A DNA stretch of 64,000 nt. Source: an uncultured Bacteroides sp. (GTDB taxonomy: Bacteria > Bacteroidota > Bacteroidia > Bacteroidales > Bacteroidaceae). The notes beneath the pieces are model-generated. The model saw only the letters and a program-made list of their open reading frames with translations. It was not told the DNA's origin and did not search any database. The position numbers and the translations under genes were made by a program. Below are positions 52,820 through 61,606 of the stretch, piece after piece (positions within the stretch are counted from its first letter, which is position 1; the number at the start of each line of letters is the position of its first letter). Where the stretch lies: NCBI GenBank assembly GCA_900556625.1, contig USPQ01000001.1, positions 48,729 to 112,728 on the forward strand, in the 5' to 3' direction.

Positions 52820-55800
52820 ATGAAAAATGTAATATTATTATCTTTGCTAATCCTTTTGTCCATTCCCCTTTCGGCACAACAGGAAAAAGTCTCCTTAGTC
52901 AACGACAGAACAGGTTCCAAGTTGCTTGTGAACGGTAAGTCTTTTATGGTGAATGGTATGAACTGGGATTACTTCCCAGTCGGCACCAATTATTCATATT
53001 CCTTATGGACAAAGCCTGACGATATAATCAAGGCTGCTCTCGATACGGATATGTCTTTATTAAAGAACATGGGTGTAAACGCTATCAGACAACACATAGG
53101 CGTTCCCCCCAGATGGGTAAAATATATCTATGAACAATATGGTATTCACACAATGATATATAGCTCCTTCGGACGCTATGGAGTAGCTTTGGACGGGGCA
53201 TGGATGGCTAACACCGACTATTCCGACCCTAGAGTAAAAAAAGTACTTCTCGACGAGGCGAGAGAATTGGTAAAGGAATACAATAATACTCCTGGAATAC
53301 TCCTCTATCTTCTTGGAAATGAGAACAATTATGGTTTATTTTGGCAAGGAGCAGAAACGGAAGATATTCCGGTAGAAGATCGTAAATCCACTATTCAAGC
53401 GGTTCACTTATATAAACTGTTCAATGAAGCGACTGTCGAGATGAAGAAAATGAATGCTTCAGCTCCTATAGCCATTTGCAACGGTGACCTTCTATTCCTT
53501 GATATTATAGCCAAAGAATGTAAGGATGTTGACATTCTAGGAATCAACTGCTATCGCGGTGACTCGTTCGGCGACTTGTTCAGCAGAGTAAAAGCTGAGT
53601 ATGGAAAACCGGTATTGTTTACAGAGTTCGGATCCGATGCATTCAATGCCATAACTCAAAGTGAAGCACAAAAAGAGCAAGCAGACATTCTGTTGAAGAA
53701 TTGGACTGAAATATATCTGAATGCGGCAGGACTAGGCAACAACAATAACTCACTCGGAGGTTTCACTTTCCAATTTGCCGACGGTTGGTGGAAATTCGGC
53801 CAAAATACTAACCTGAGCATACATGACACCAATGCATCATGGGCCAACGGTGGATATGTATTTGACTATGTGAACGGTGAAAACAATATGAACGAAGAAT
53901 GGTTCGGTATATGCGCAAAAGGAACTCCTGACAGCCGAGGAATATACGAACTTTACCCGCGTGCCGCATACTATGTGCTGAAAGATGTCCACAAGATTAA
54001 TCCTTATTCTCCCGGAAGTACCACCTCTTCGATAATAAGCAAACTTTCCGATATCAATGTAATGTCAGCCGTTTTATCCTCCAGAAGTGATAAAGCTGCC
54101 TTGCAAGGCGAAAAGACTCAGCTAATACGCCTGAGCGAACTGAGAGGTGACATAACTACCTACAATACAGGTGCAAAGAATACTACCACTCCAAGTTCCA
54201 GGCCGAAGAATCCGACAAGTTTCCCCAGCTTTAAAGGCTTTGACCATACTGAATCGTTCTACGTAGGCGTAGCCTCAAAACCGGCAGAGAATGTACAGGC
54301 GGAAGTCACTGTAAATGTTCTTGGAAATGTGGCGGAGAACCCGATAGACGAAATCTTTTATGAGAACAGAGGACGCTCCAGATATATAACGGACGAAAGC
54401 GGAGAAGTAGTAGATCTGGGTCCGTTGGAACGCTTAAGACTTTATAGTGCGAGTTTTGACTGGGATGGCAAACTGTTTAATCTGAAAACATTTTACCGCA
54501 AAGGACACTATCATTGGGGATACGAAGGAGACTTCTTTGGATTGTATCCCGAAGCGAGCTACGGTGATAATATGGATATTTATGGTGGCGAAGCTCCTTT
54601 CGGAAGTGAAATTGAAGGTAAGAAATACTTCAAAGGGCTGAAAATTGCTTTCGGTCCCGAACTATGGTGGGGTGCAAACCCGGCTCTGCTTGTCAAATAC
54701 CAACGGAATATAGGTAAATATAACGTAGCAGGTATTTTCCATTATGATATAGACCAGCGTGAAGGAACGACTACTTCTTACGCCATACCCCGCCCCAAGA
54801 ATACACGGGCCTCTCTTATGGTGGAAAGAAATTTCGGACGTTTCAATATTACAGCGGGCGGATTATGGTCAGGAACAACGCTTGTAGGACGGGAATTTCA
54901 AGCTACCACAGAATACAATAAAGAAGCTATCGTATATTCCGACGTGATAAAAACATCCGATACATTCGGAGGGAAGATGAAAGTGGTATATAGCGGAGGA
55001 AAGTTCAATGCCTATGCGCAGGGGGCGATAATGGGATTGGTAGCCAGTGGCGGAGCCGATTACACACAGACTTTAACAGGATGGAGGCTAAAAGATAGCG
55101 GTAGCGGAAATCAATCGAACGTCCTTGCCGGTTTTACTTATCAGATAGGCAACTTCCAGATTGCCCCTAATTTCCTGTGGCAGAAACCGCTTGTAGGTCC
55201 AATGCCTAATGGAATCGATGCTCCCGGAAGATTACGAAATATTATTGATGATCCTTTTGCTGTTAGGGATAACAGGGAGACAACAGCGGGAGAATTGTTG
55301 CTGACTTATGACCCGACACCCGCTACTTGGATGTACGACTGGGAGAATGACAATAACGAAGATGCACCGTTTGCCGCTTCACTTGGTTTCATTTACCGCC
55401 ATCATCCCACCTCACAGGATGCAGCCATAGGTATACTTGCCAACGGTCGTTCTACCTTTGCTTTCGGAGGAGCTGCACCGGCTCATGATTTATGGGAAAC
55501 AAACCTGAAAATAGCGTCTAGAATATCAAGAGATTTCGGTATCATATCAAGTGTCTACTGTGGTACTGCCCAAGCCAACGGAGATGATACCCGTTTAGTT
55601 AAGCGGGTAGGTGCAGACGCCAGAATGATTTATAAGAAACTGCGACTGAACGCAATGGTGAAGTTTAATGACTGGGGGCCGTACGACTATCACAGGGATT
55701 TTAACCTTACTTTCCCTTTCCAATGTATGTTAGACTTTTCGACCAGTCTCGCCAAGCCTAAATGGTTGGGTCCGGTATCCACTCGCGTAGGAATCAGAGG

Positions 55801-55954
55801 TACTTTCAGAACATTAGATCAATATTCTCCTCGTTACGTTGCCGGATATATACCGGACGGTTCCGGTGGTTTTGAACCAAGCACAGATATTATAGGCGCA
55901 GGTCGTGGCAACGAATGGGAAATAAGAACCTACATTTCATTCAGCATTTTCTAA
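52820..55954 (+). CDS. Fusion of clan GH-A glycosidase domain and outer-membrane beta-barrel
   Basis: The 1044-residue protein has a signal peptide (cleavage after about residue 19). Residues about 24-400 form a GH2/GH5-like TIM barrel with both clan GH-A glutamates, Glu168 in LLGNENNYG (acid/base) and Glu269 in KPVLFTEFGSD (nucleophile). A Thr/Ser/Pro linker (about 445-470) leads to residues 475-1044, rich in amphipathic strands (FYVGVASKPAENVQAEVTVNV, LWWGANPALLVKYQRN) and ending EIRTYISFSIF, with the terminal Phe typical of outer-membrane barrels. I infer a porin carrying its own periplasmic or plug-side glycosidase. The substrate, probably a beta-glucan, is inferred from neighbouring GH16 and GH3. 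Confidence 0.85.
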   Translation: MKNVILLSLLILLSIPLSAQQEKVSLVNDRTGSKLLVNGKSFMVNGMNWDYFPVGTNYSYSLWTKPDDIIKAALDTDMSLLKNMGVNAIRQHIGVPPRWVKYIYEQYGIHTMIYSSFGRYGVALDGAWMANTDYSDPRVKKVLLDEARELVKEYNNTPGILLYLLGNENNYGLFWQGAETEDIPVEDRKSTIQAVHLYKLFNEATVEMKKMNASAPIAICNGDLLFLDIIAKECKDVDILGINCYRGDSFGDLFSRVKAEYGKPVLFTEFGSDAFNAITQSEAQKEQADILLKNWTEIYLNAAGLGNNNNSLGGFTFQFADGWWKFGQNTNLSIHDTNASWANGGYVFDYVNGENNMNEEWFGICAKGTPDSRGIYELYPRAAYYVLKDVHKINPYSPGSTTSSIISKLSDINVMSAVLSSRSDKAALQGEKTQLIRLSELRGDITTYNTGAKNTTTPSSRPKNPTSFPSFKGFDHTESFYVGVASKPAENVQAEVTVNVLGNVAENPIDEIFYENRGRSRYITDESGEVVDLGPLERLRLYSASFDWDGKLFNLKTFYRKGHYHWGYEGDFFGLYPEASYGDNMDIYGGEAPFGSEIEGKKYFKGLKIAFGPELWWGANPALLVKYQRNIGKYNVAGIFHYDIDQREGTTTSYAIPRPKNTRASLMVERNFGRFNITAGGLWSGTTLVGREFQATTEYNKEAIVYSDVIKTSDTFGGKMKVVYSGGKFNAYAQGAIMGLVASGGADYTQTLTGWRLKDSGSGNQSNVLAGFTYQIGNFQIAPNFLWQKPLVGPMPNGIDAPGRLRNIIDDPFAVRDNRETTAGELLLTYDPTPATWMYDWENDNNEDAPFAASLGFIYRHHPTSQDAAIGILANGRSTFAFGGAAPAHDLWETNLKIASRISRDFGIISSVYCGTAQANGDDTRLVKRVGADARMIYKKLRLNAMVKFNDWGPYDYHRDFNLTFPFQCMLDFSTSLAKPKWLGPVSTRVGIRGTFRTLDQYSPRYVAGYIPDGSGGFEPSTDIIGAGRGNEWEIRTYISFSIF

Positions 55955-55982
55955 TCTACGAACTAATTAATAAGATAGTTTT

Positions 55983-57281
55983 ATGAATCACAAAATCAAT
56001 ATATCATGTAAGCTCTCTGTTGTCGCTGTTCTCTTTTCGTTGACAGGATGTACAAGAGATATAAATACGGATGTGCTGGCAACTTACCCACACTTGTCTG
56101 ATGTCTTTATCGATGAATTTGCATCCGACCTGCAATACCAGGCATGGGGAAAAGTAACTAATTTCGGGGTGGATACTGAAACCACCTACGATGGCACGTC
56201 ATCTATGCGAATAGAAGTTCCCAATCCGAGTGATCCTATGGGAAGTTGGGCAGGAGGTACTTTCTATTCCGCTACAGGCAGAAACCTGTCCGGATATGAC
56301 GCACTGACTTTTTATGCCAAGTCTTCCGTAGCTACCGCTATTGAAGTTGGAATAGGAAATTATGATACTACCGAAAATCTGGTTCAAGTTAATGATGTCC
56401 AACTGAATACAAACTGGAGCAAGATTATCATCCCTATTCCTAATTCCGCAAAGCTTTTATCGGAAAAAGGATTATTCTACTACTCCGCCGGTGCAGTAAA
56501 TGACGAAGGCTACACCATCTGGTTCGATGAGGTCAAGTTCGAAAAACTCGGTACATTGGCTCATGCCAAAATAGAAGATATAGAGGTTCCCGGTTTTCCC
56601 GGAAAACTGACGATAGGAACTCTGACCGAGACTATCAATCTTCCGAACGGCATTAACCGTAAAATGCGGGTCTCTCCCAATTATTTTACATTCGAGTCAT
56701 CTGACGTCAATGTGGCTTCGGTAACAAATGATGGTAACATAACCGTGCACAAAACAGGAGAAGCCGTTATCTCGTTAAAGGAGGCTGAAGGCGAAATAAA
56801 GGTACATTGCTACGATTTCGCTCCAACACCCACGAGAGACGAATCGGAAGTGTTGTCTCTGTTCAGTGATTCTTATACTAATAAGATTTCTGCAAACTGG
56901 AATCCTAGATGGGAATGGTCAACAGCTGAATATACGGAAATAGATACCGGTGATAATCATATAGCACGGTATAGCGGTTTGAACTTTGTAGGTATTGTAT
57001 TCAACAAAACTGCGGATTGTTCGTCAAAGACTCACCTCCACCTGGATGTATTATGCATGGACGAAGTAAGTGAAAGCACTATTATAACAGTCTCTATATA
57101 CTATGGAACAACGGAAATAAAGTATCCGATAACATTGGAGAAATATCCTGATTTCAAATCAAAACAGTGGCTGTCACTCGATCTGGAACTTGAAAAAGAA
57201 AATAAACTAATACCACAATTGGCATTGGCATGTGATGACAACACCAGGAACATTCTTTTGGACAATATTTATTTCTATTAA
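55983..57281 (+). CDS. Lipoprotein with two CBM-like domains and an Ig-like domain
   Basis: The 432-residue lipoprotein (LTGCTRD, cysteine 23) has a jelly-roll CBM-like domain at about residues 33-190 (DLQYQAWGKVTNFGVDTE; NLSGYDALTFYAKS) and a Big_2-like domain at about 195-275 (FTFESSDVNVASVTNDGNI). A second jelly-roll lies at about 285-432, starting EVLSLFSDSYTN and holding NWNPRWEWS, a pattern found beside laminarinases. It has no catalytic motif. It probably binds glycan at the surface, replacing SusD/SGBP in this locus. It starts 28 bases after the fusion gene. Confidence 0.78.
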   Translation: MNHKINISCKLSVVAVLFSLTGCTRDINTDVLATYPHLSDVFIDEFASDLQYQAWGKVTNFGVDTETTYDGTSSMRIEVPNPSDPMGSWAGGTFYSATGRNLSGYDALTFYAKSSVATAIEVGIGNYDTTENLVQVNDVQLNTNWSKIIIPIPNSAKLLSEKGLFYYSAGAVNDEGYTIWFDEVKFEKLGTLAHAKIEDIEVPGFPGKLTIGTLTETINLPNGINRKMRVSPNYFTFESSDVNVASVTNDGNITVHKTGEAVISLKEAEGEIKVHCYDFAPTPTRDESEVLSLFSDSYTNKISANWNPRWEWSTAEYTEIDTGDNHIARYSGLNFVGIVFNKTADCSSKTHLHLDVLCMDEVSESTIITVSIYYGTTEIKYPITLEKYPDFKSKQWLSLDLELEKENKLIPQLALACDDNTRNILLDNIYFY

Positions 57282-57293
57282 AAATGATAACTT

Positions 57294-58241
57294 ATGAAAC
57301 CATATAAAACAATATTGCTTAGCTTGCTGATACTTCCTTTGCCACTGTTACTTGGAAGTTGCGAGAAAGAAGAAGAGATAGAAAACACCCGATGGGTATT
57401 GGTGTGGTCGGACGAATTTGACACACCGACTCCCGACAACAGACCCGATCCTTCAAAGTGGACGTATGAAAAAGGCGCTTCAGGATACGGTAATCAGGAA
57501 CTTCAGAACTATACCGACAGAGTAGAAAACGCCTCATACACAACTCACAAAGGTTTGGGATGCCTGAAAATAACAGCTTTGAACGACAATTATGACGGAG
57601 TAGCTTACTCTTCTGCCAGAATAAAGACCGAAGGACTGTTCGAACAACGATACGGACGTTTCGAAGCACGTCTGAAACTTCCGTACGGTCCGGGACTTTG
57701 GCCTGCATTTTGGATGTTAGGAGCAAACTATGCCACCGATGTATGGCCAAAATGCGGTGAAATAGATATTATGGAAAATAAAGGATACCAACCTAATATC
57801 GTATCAAGTGCTCTACATTTTCCGGGACATTCGGGTGGAAATCCCATAACACAGACTTTTGGCTATGAGAACCAACGTTTTGACACAGACTTCCACATAT
57901 TTGCCGTAGAATGGGATGAATCCCAAATAGACTTCTTTGTGGATAATGTACTTTACAAAAGAGTGAAAGCCGCTGATGTAACAGATGGTGAATGGGTATT
58001 CGATCATCCATTTTTTATTATTCTGAATGTAGCGGTAGGCGGTACATTTGGTGGTGATCCCACAGCAGACACTGTATTTCCCCAAAGCATGTATGTAGAT
58101 TACGTCAGGGTTTATCAGAAATCAACAGAAGTACAACCCGGAACTAATACCGGAGATATCTCTTCAAACGGTTCAATTCCCGGATGGGATTTTAACGGAC
58201 CGGATTCTGATAAAGGGCTTATAGAGCCTGAATTAAAATAA
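57294..58241 (+). CDS. GH16 endo-beta-glucanase lipoprotein (laminarinase-like)
   Basis: The 315-residue lipoprotein (LGSCEKEEEIE, with an acidic tract after the cysteine that suggests surface export) is a compact GH16 enzyme. The catalytic ExDxxE motif is Glu156, Asp158 and Glu161 in WPKCGEIDIMENKG. Substrate-cleft residues include GYGNQELQNYT and LWPAFWMLG. The sequence resembles the beta-1,3-glucanase (GH16_3) branch. The final 35 residues are a low-complexity tail. It should cut glucan outside the cell into oligosaccharides for import. Confidence 0.93.
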   Translation: MKPYKTILLSLLILPLPLLLGSCEKEEEIENTRWVLVWSDEFDTPTPDNRPDPSKWTYEKGASGYGNQELQNYTDRVENASYTTHKGLGCLKITALNDNYDGVAYSSARIKTEGLFEQRYGRFEARLKLPYGPGLWPAFWMLGANYATDVWPKCGEIDIMENKGYQPNIVSSALHFPGHSGGNPITQTFGYENQRFDTDFHIFAVEWDESQIDFFVDNVLYKRVKAADVTDGEWVFDHPFFIILNVAVGGTFGGDPTADTVFPQSMYVDYVRVYQKSTEVQPGTNTGDISSNGSIPGWDFNGPDSDKGLIEPELK

Positions 58242-58271
58242 ATAACAATGTAACTGCTAAAGATTAAAATT

Positions 58272-60017
58272 ATGAATTTAATAAAAATACAAGGATACTA
58301 TTTAGGGCTTATGGCAGCCATAAGTCTTGGAGCGGTTTCATGTACGAACGAAACGGAATTTGCCAATTCGCTGGATAAAGGCGACATTACTTTCTCAGCT
58401 CAAGTAGGAAAAACGATGAGCAGAACCACAGAAAGCGCATGGGATGGTGACGAACTGATAGGTGTGAAAGCGGGAGAAACAGTAAAAACTTACAAAGTGA
58501 CAACCAATGGAAAAATGTCTACTGAAGATACACCTTATACATGGGATGGCACAAGCTATGATCTGCTGGCATGGACTCCCCTCACAGCAGAACAGATAAA
58601 CCTAACAGACCAAACTACCGAAGAGAAACTCTTTGACTGTGACTTATTGGCAAGTAATGCGAAAGTGGAAGCAAAGAATGTACATTTTGTATTCAGACAC
58701 CAAATGACCCGGATGTGGTGGGAACTTCAGAAATTTGAAGGATATACAGATGAAGAAGTGAACACCGCAAAAGTTTCGTTTATCGGTTATGGAAGTGTAA
58801 CGTATACTAATGGAGAAATCACAACGGTAGGCGATGCTGACCAATTGATTTCTACTCATGACACAAAAGGAGAATATTATAGAAACGGCGAAGCTATGAT
58901 GGTTCCTTGTGAAATGTGGGAGAAACCATTGATAAAAGTAGAAATAGGAGAAGATACCTATATCTATACTCCAAGTAAGTCCAACCCCAATGACGTCAAT
59001 AAGAAAACCGGAGATTTGCTTCCCAATACATGGCAAAGATATTACTTGTCTGTCAGCAAAAAAGGACTGACTGTAGAAATGGAATCCGGAGAAATTAATT
59101 GGGATAATGAAAAGATCGATGACAATCAGATTACGGATGCTAAATTTAAGGCTATTATATCTGATGAAGTATCAAATTTGACCAATTGCCAGTTTACAGG
59201 TTTGGAAAACAGTTTCATTGACAACGCAACCAACGGCTTCTCCATAACTTATAAAGAAACAAATGCAAGCGGAGGCATCGATTACGAAGGTCTATGTGAC
59301 AGAGTACGTACAGTTGATACCCCAAACGGGACTGTCACTTTCACATTCTGCAATATCCGTTCGGATATCAAATTAACATATACTAAAGAATATATGGAAG
59401 TAGGCTATTATTTCTATAGTGACGGTACTTACGGGACAGATTACAAAGACGGTTCCACCTTAGGTATTATCTATAAGATAGGAAAACATGAGACGGACAA
59501 CGTAACAAATTACGAAGGTACGGATATAGAAACCATTCATGGATATGTAGTAGCGCTAACTGATGAAACTAGCGACGAAAAGAGTAGTTTCAAATGGAAA
59601 GAAGGTAATGCAAACTTGTATGGGGCAGATTTTCCGGAACACGGCATAAGAGACGGAAAAACCACACAATATCTAGGATACCTTAACACTAAATATCTTA
59701 TAGCAAAAGCAGCTGTAGCAGAGGCTACAACAGTGCCGGCAGCCTCAACTTCTACCAGCAAAAACAATAATTCACTTATACCCGGCACATCTGGTTGGTA
59801 TTTGCCCTCTCATACCCAATTAAGAGATCTAGCAACTCTTGCGGGTAACACATTCACTAATTACAGTGCATTGAATGGCACATATTGGGACAGTACATTC
59901 GACAGTGACCCTAATGCTTATATAGTAGTTTTCAATGAAAATGGCGCAATAAGCAGTACTGATTTCTACAGGGCTGTAGATTCAGAACAAAAAGTTCGTC
60001 TTATTCTTACTTTCTAA
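58272..60017 (+). CDS. Fimbrillin-like lipoprotein with lectin/FISUMP-like C-terminus (first)
   Basis: The 581-residue lipoprotein (SCTNETEF) has an N-terminal Mfa/fimbrillin-type region (ITFSAQVGKTMSRTTESAWDGDELIGV; YTWDGTSYDLLAWTPLTAEQI). A middle region of unknown fold follows. The C-terminal domain of about 150 residues has GWYLPSHTQLRDLATLAG and ends VRLILTF, resembling FISUMP/DUF1566 lectin-like domains. Fimbrillin genes near PULs are thought to encode glycan-binding or surface-display proteins. No pilus assembly genes are here. Binding is inferred from context. Confidence 0.75.
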   Translation: MNLIKIQGYYLGLMAAISLGAVSCTNETEFANSLDKGDITFSAQVGKTMSRTTESAWDGDELIGVKAGETVKTYKVTTNGKMSTEDTPYTWDGTSYDLLAWTPLTAEQINLTDQTTEEKLFDCDLLASNAKVEAKNVHFVFRHQMTRMWWELQKFEGYTDEEVNTAKVSFIGYGSVTYTNGEITTVGDADQLISTHDTKGEYYRNGEAMMVPCEMWEKPLIKVEIGEDTYIYTPSKSNPNDVNKKTGDLLPNTWQRYYLSVSKKGLTVEMESGEINWDNEKIDDNQITDAKFKAIISDEVSNLTNCQFTGLENSFIDNATNGFSITYKETNASGGIDYEGLCDRVRTVDTPNGTVTFTFCNIRSDIKLTYTKEYMEVGYYFYSDGTYGTDYKDGSTLGIIYKIGKHETDNVTNYEGTDIETIHGYVVALTDETSDEKSSFKWKEGNANLYGADFPEHGIRDGKTTQYLGYLNTKYLIAKAAVAEATTVPAASTSTSKNNNSLIPGTSGWYLPSHTQLRDLATLAGNTFTNYSALNGTYWDSTFDSDPNAYIVVFNENGAISSTDFYRAVDSEQKVRLILTF

Positions 60018-60032
60018 TTAATCATACAAATT

Positions 60033-61550
60033 ATGAAACAAATATATTCACATATCAAACTGGCAGCCGTATCGCTATTAATATTTTCGGCTTGCACCCA
60101 AGACGAGATGTTACCTCAGATCGGAGAAAACGAAACCGCCGTTTCTGATGTTCTGACTATTCAAAATGTAAATGTAGCCAATTTCGATACCGGAAATCCT
60201 ACTACACGGGTAATCAATGATGGTGTCACAGTTCTTTTCGAAGCAGGAAACAGCTTGGAAGATGTCAACGGCGATGAAATCGGTATTTTACTGATAGACA
60301 AAGATGGAATCGGATTCGCCAATGAACCCTTTAAGTATATAAACGAAAACGGTGTAAACAAATGGGTTAGTAAAAACAGTGTGAGTTATACCAGCAAAAT
60401 TAAAAAAGTCATCGCCTACTTTCCATACGCCCAAATAGTGAAAGATGGAAAAGAGTTTGTTCCTTCATCCGTTAATGAACTAAAAGAACTAAAGAAAGAG
60501 GAAGAAACAACGGAATTTAAAGACAAAGATTTGCTGATAGCAGAAATCAATGATATTCAATCCCATCAATTGACAATCAACTTTAAGCACGCCTTTTCAT
60601 TGATAGCGTTCTCTGCGGAAGCGACCATTAAACTAGATGACACGGAAGAGATTTCCTATTTATTAGATCTTTCCGATGTATCTTTCTCCATTGGCGACGA
60701 ACTGTACACGCCCGAATCAATGAGCGGCAAGTACATCTGTCTTGTTGACGAAGAACAATTAGTAAAAAATGATTTTCGCTACTTCTACACGATTGATAAT
60801 ATTACTTATTCAAAGACGCTGAAAGATCCTATAACACTGGCAGCCAACCAATGTTACACTTTCCCTTGCCCAACATCCTCCGAAGGAACGGCAGATATTG
60901 CAGTAGGTGACTTCTACTGTACCACAGAAAGTAATAAAACAATCATTCTTCCAAGAAATGCAGCCGGTATTCCTACCGGTCTTACCTGCAAAGGAATCGT
61001 ATTCCACATAATAGACGATTTTGAAACTTTTAAATCTACAAATGATTTAAACGACTCCAATTTAAATGGATATCAAGAAAAACATGGCTTAGTAGTCTCT
61101 ACAAAAAAAGGAAATAATTTTGGCACTGTGGCAGCAGCTGATATAGAGCAAGCCTTTATTGATGGAAATGTAGAGAAATACACTGATACGGAAACATCAA
61201 ACGGTTATAAATTGACACAAATTTTAGTAGGAACTGAAAATCTGGGATTTATCGCTTTGAATAATCATACTGAAAAACTAAACAATAGTACCGCTTGGTA
61301 TGCTCCTTCGTTCAATGAACTTAAATACCTGATACAAGGTGAAAATACTCAAACAGGTTCTACATCGGGGCAAGAGTACATTAACAAACAATTGAAAAAA
61401 ATAAATGCGGATGAACTGGCAGGTACAATTCCTTCTGTCACTTTTTACAATGGTGTCGGAGACCATGGATTACGCCTTATGACGGGCGGTTCTGAAAATG
61501 GATGGCACGGCATACCTGGCGAAGCTTTTTATCCAATCTGTGCATTTTGA
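60033..61550 (+). CDS. Fimbrillin-like lipoprotein with lectin/FISUMP-like C-terminus (second)
   Basis: The 505-residue lipoprotein (SACTQDEML) starts 15 bases after the first fimbrillin-like gene. The N-terminal half shows the fimbrillin pattern (TTRVINDGVTVLFEAGN; VIAYFPYAQI; HAFSLIAFSAEATI). The C-terminal domain carries TAWYAPSFNELKYLIQG followed by GDHGLRLMTGGSENGW and the ending YPICAF, again FISUMP-like. It shares domain order but little direct sequence with its neighbour, so the pair probably recognises different features of the glycan. Confidence 0.75.
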   Translation: MKQIYSHIKLAAVSLLIFSACTQDEMLPQIGENETAVSDVLTIQNVNVANFDTGNPTTRVINDGVTVLFEAGNSLEDVNGDEIGILLIDKDGIGFANEPFKYINENGVNKWVSKNSVSYTSKIKKVIAYFPYAQIVKDGKEFVPSSVNELKELKKEEETTEFKDKDLLIAEINDIQSHQLTINFKHAFSLIAFSAEATIKLDDTEEISYLLDLSDVSFSIGDELYTPESMSGKYICLVDEEQLVKNDFRYFYTIDNITYSKTLKDPITLAANQCYTFPCPTSSEGTADIAVGDFYCTTESNKTIILPRNAAGIPTGLTCKGIVFHIIDDFETFKSTNDLNDSNLNGYQEKHGLVVSTKKGNNFGTVAAADIEQAFIDGNVEKYTDTETSNGYKLTQILVGTENLGFIALNNHTEKLNNSTAWYAPSFNELKYLIQGENTQTGSTSGQEYINKQLKKINADELAGTIPSVTFYNGVGDHGLRLMTGGSENGWHGIPGEAFYPICAF

Positions 61551-61606
61551 TGCATTCCCCCCAAAAACAAGAACTAATAAATATTTCCAATAATAAAAGA
61601 CGATTT

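Noticed and set aside
52820..55954. SusC-type receptor reading of the barrel in the fusion protein
   Set aside because: There is no carboxypeptidase-regulatory domain, TonB box or plug signature, and the barrel portion is too short for a 22-strand SusC.
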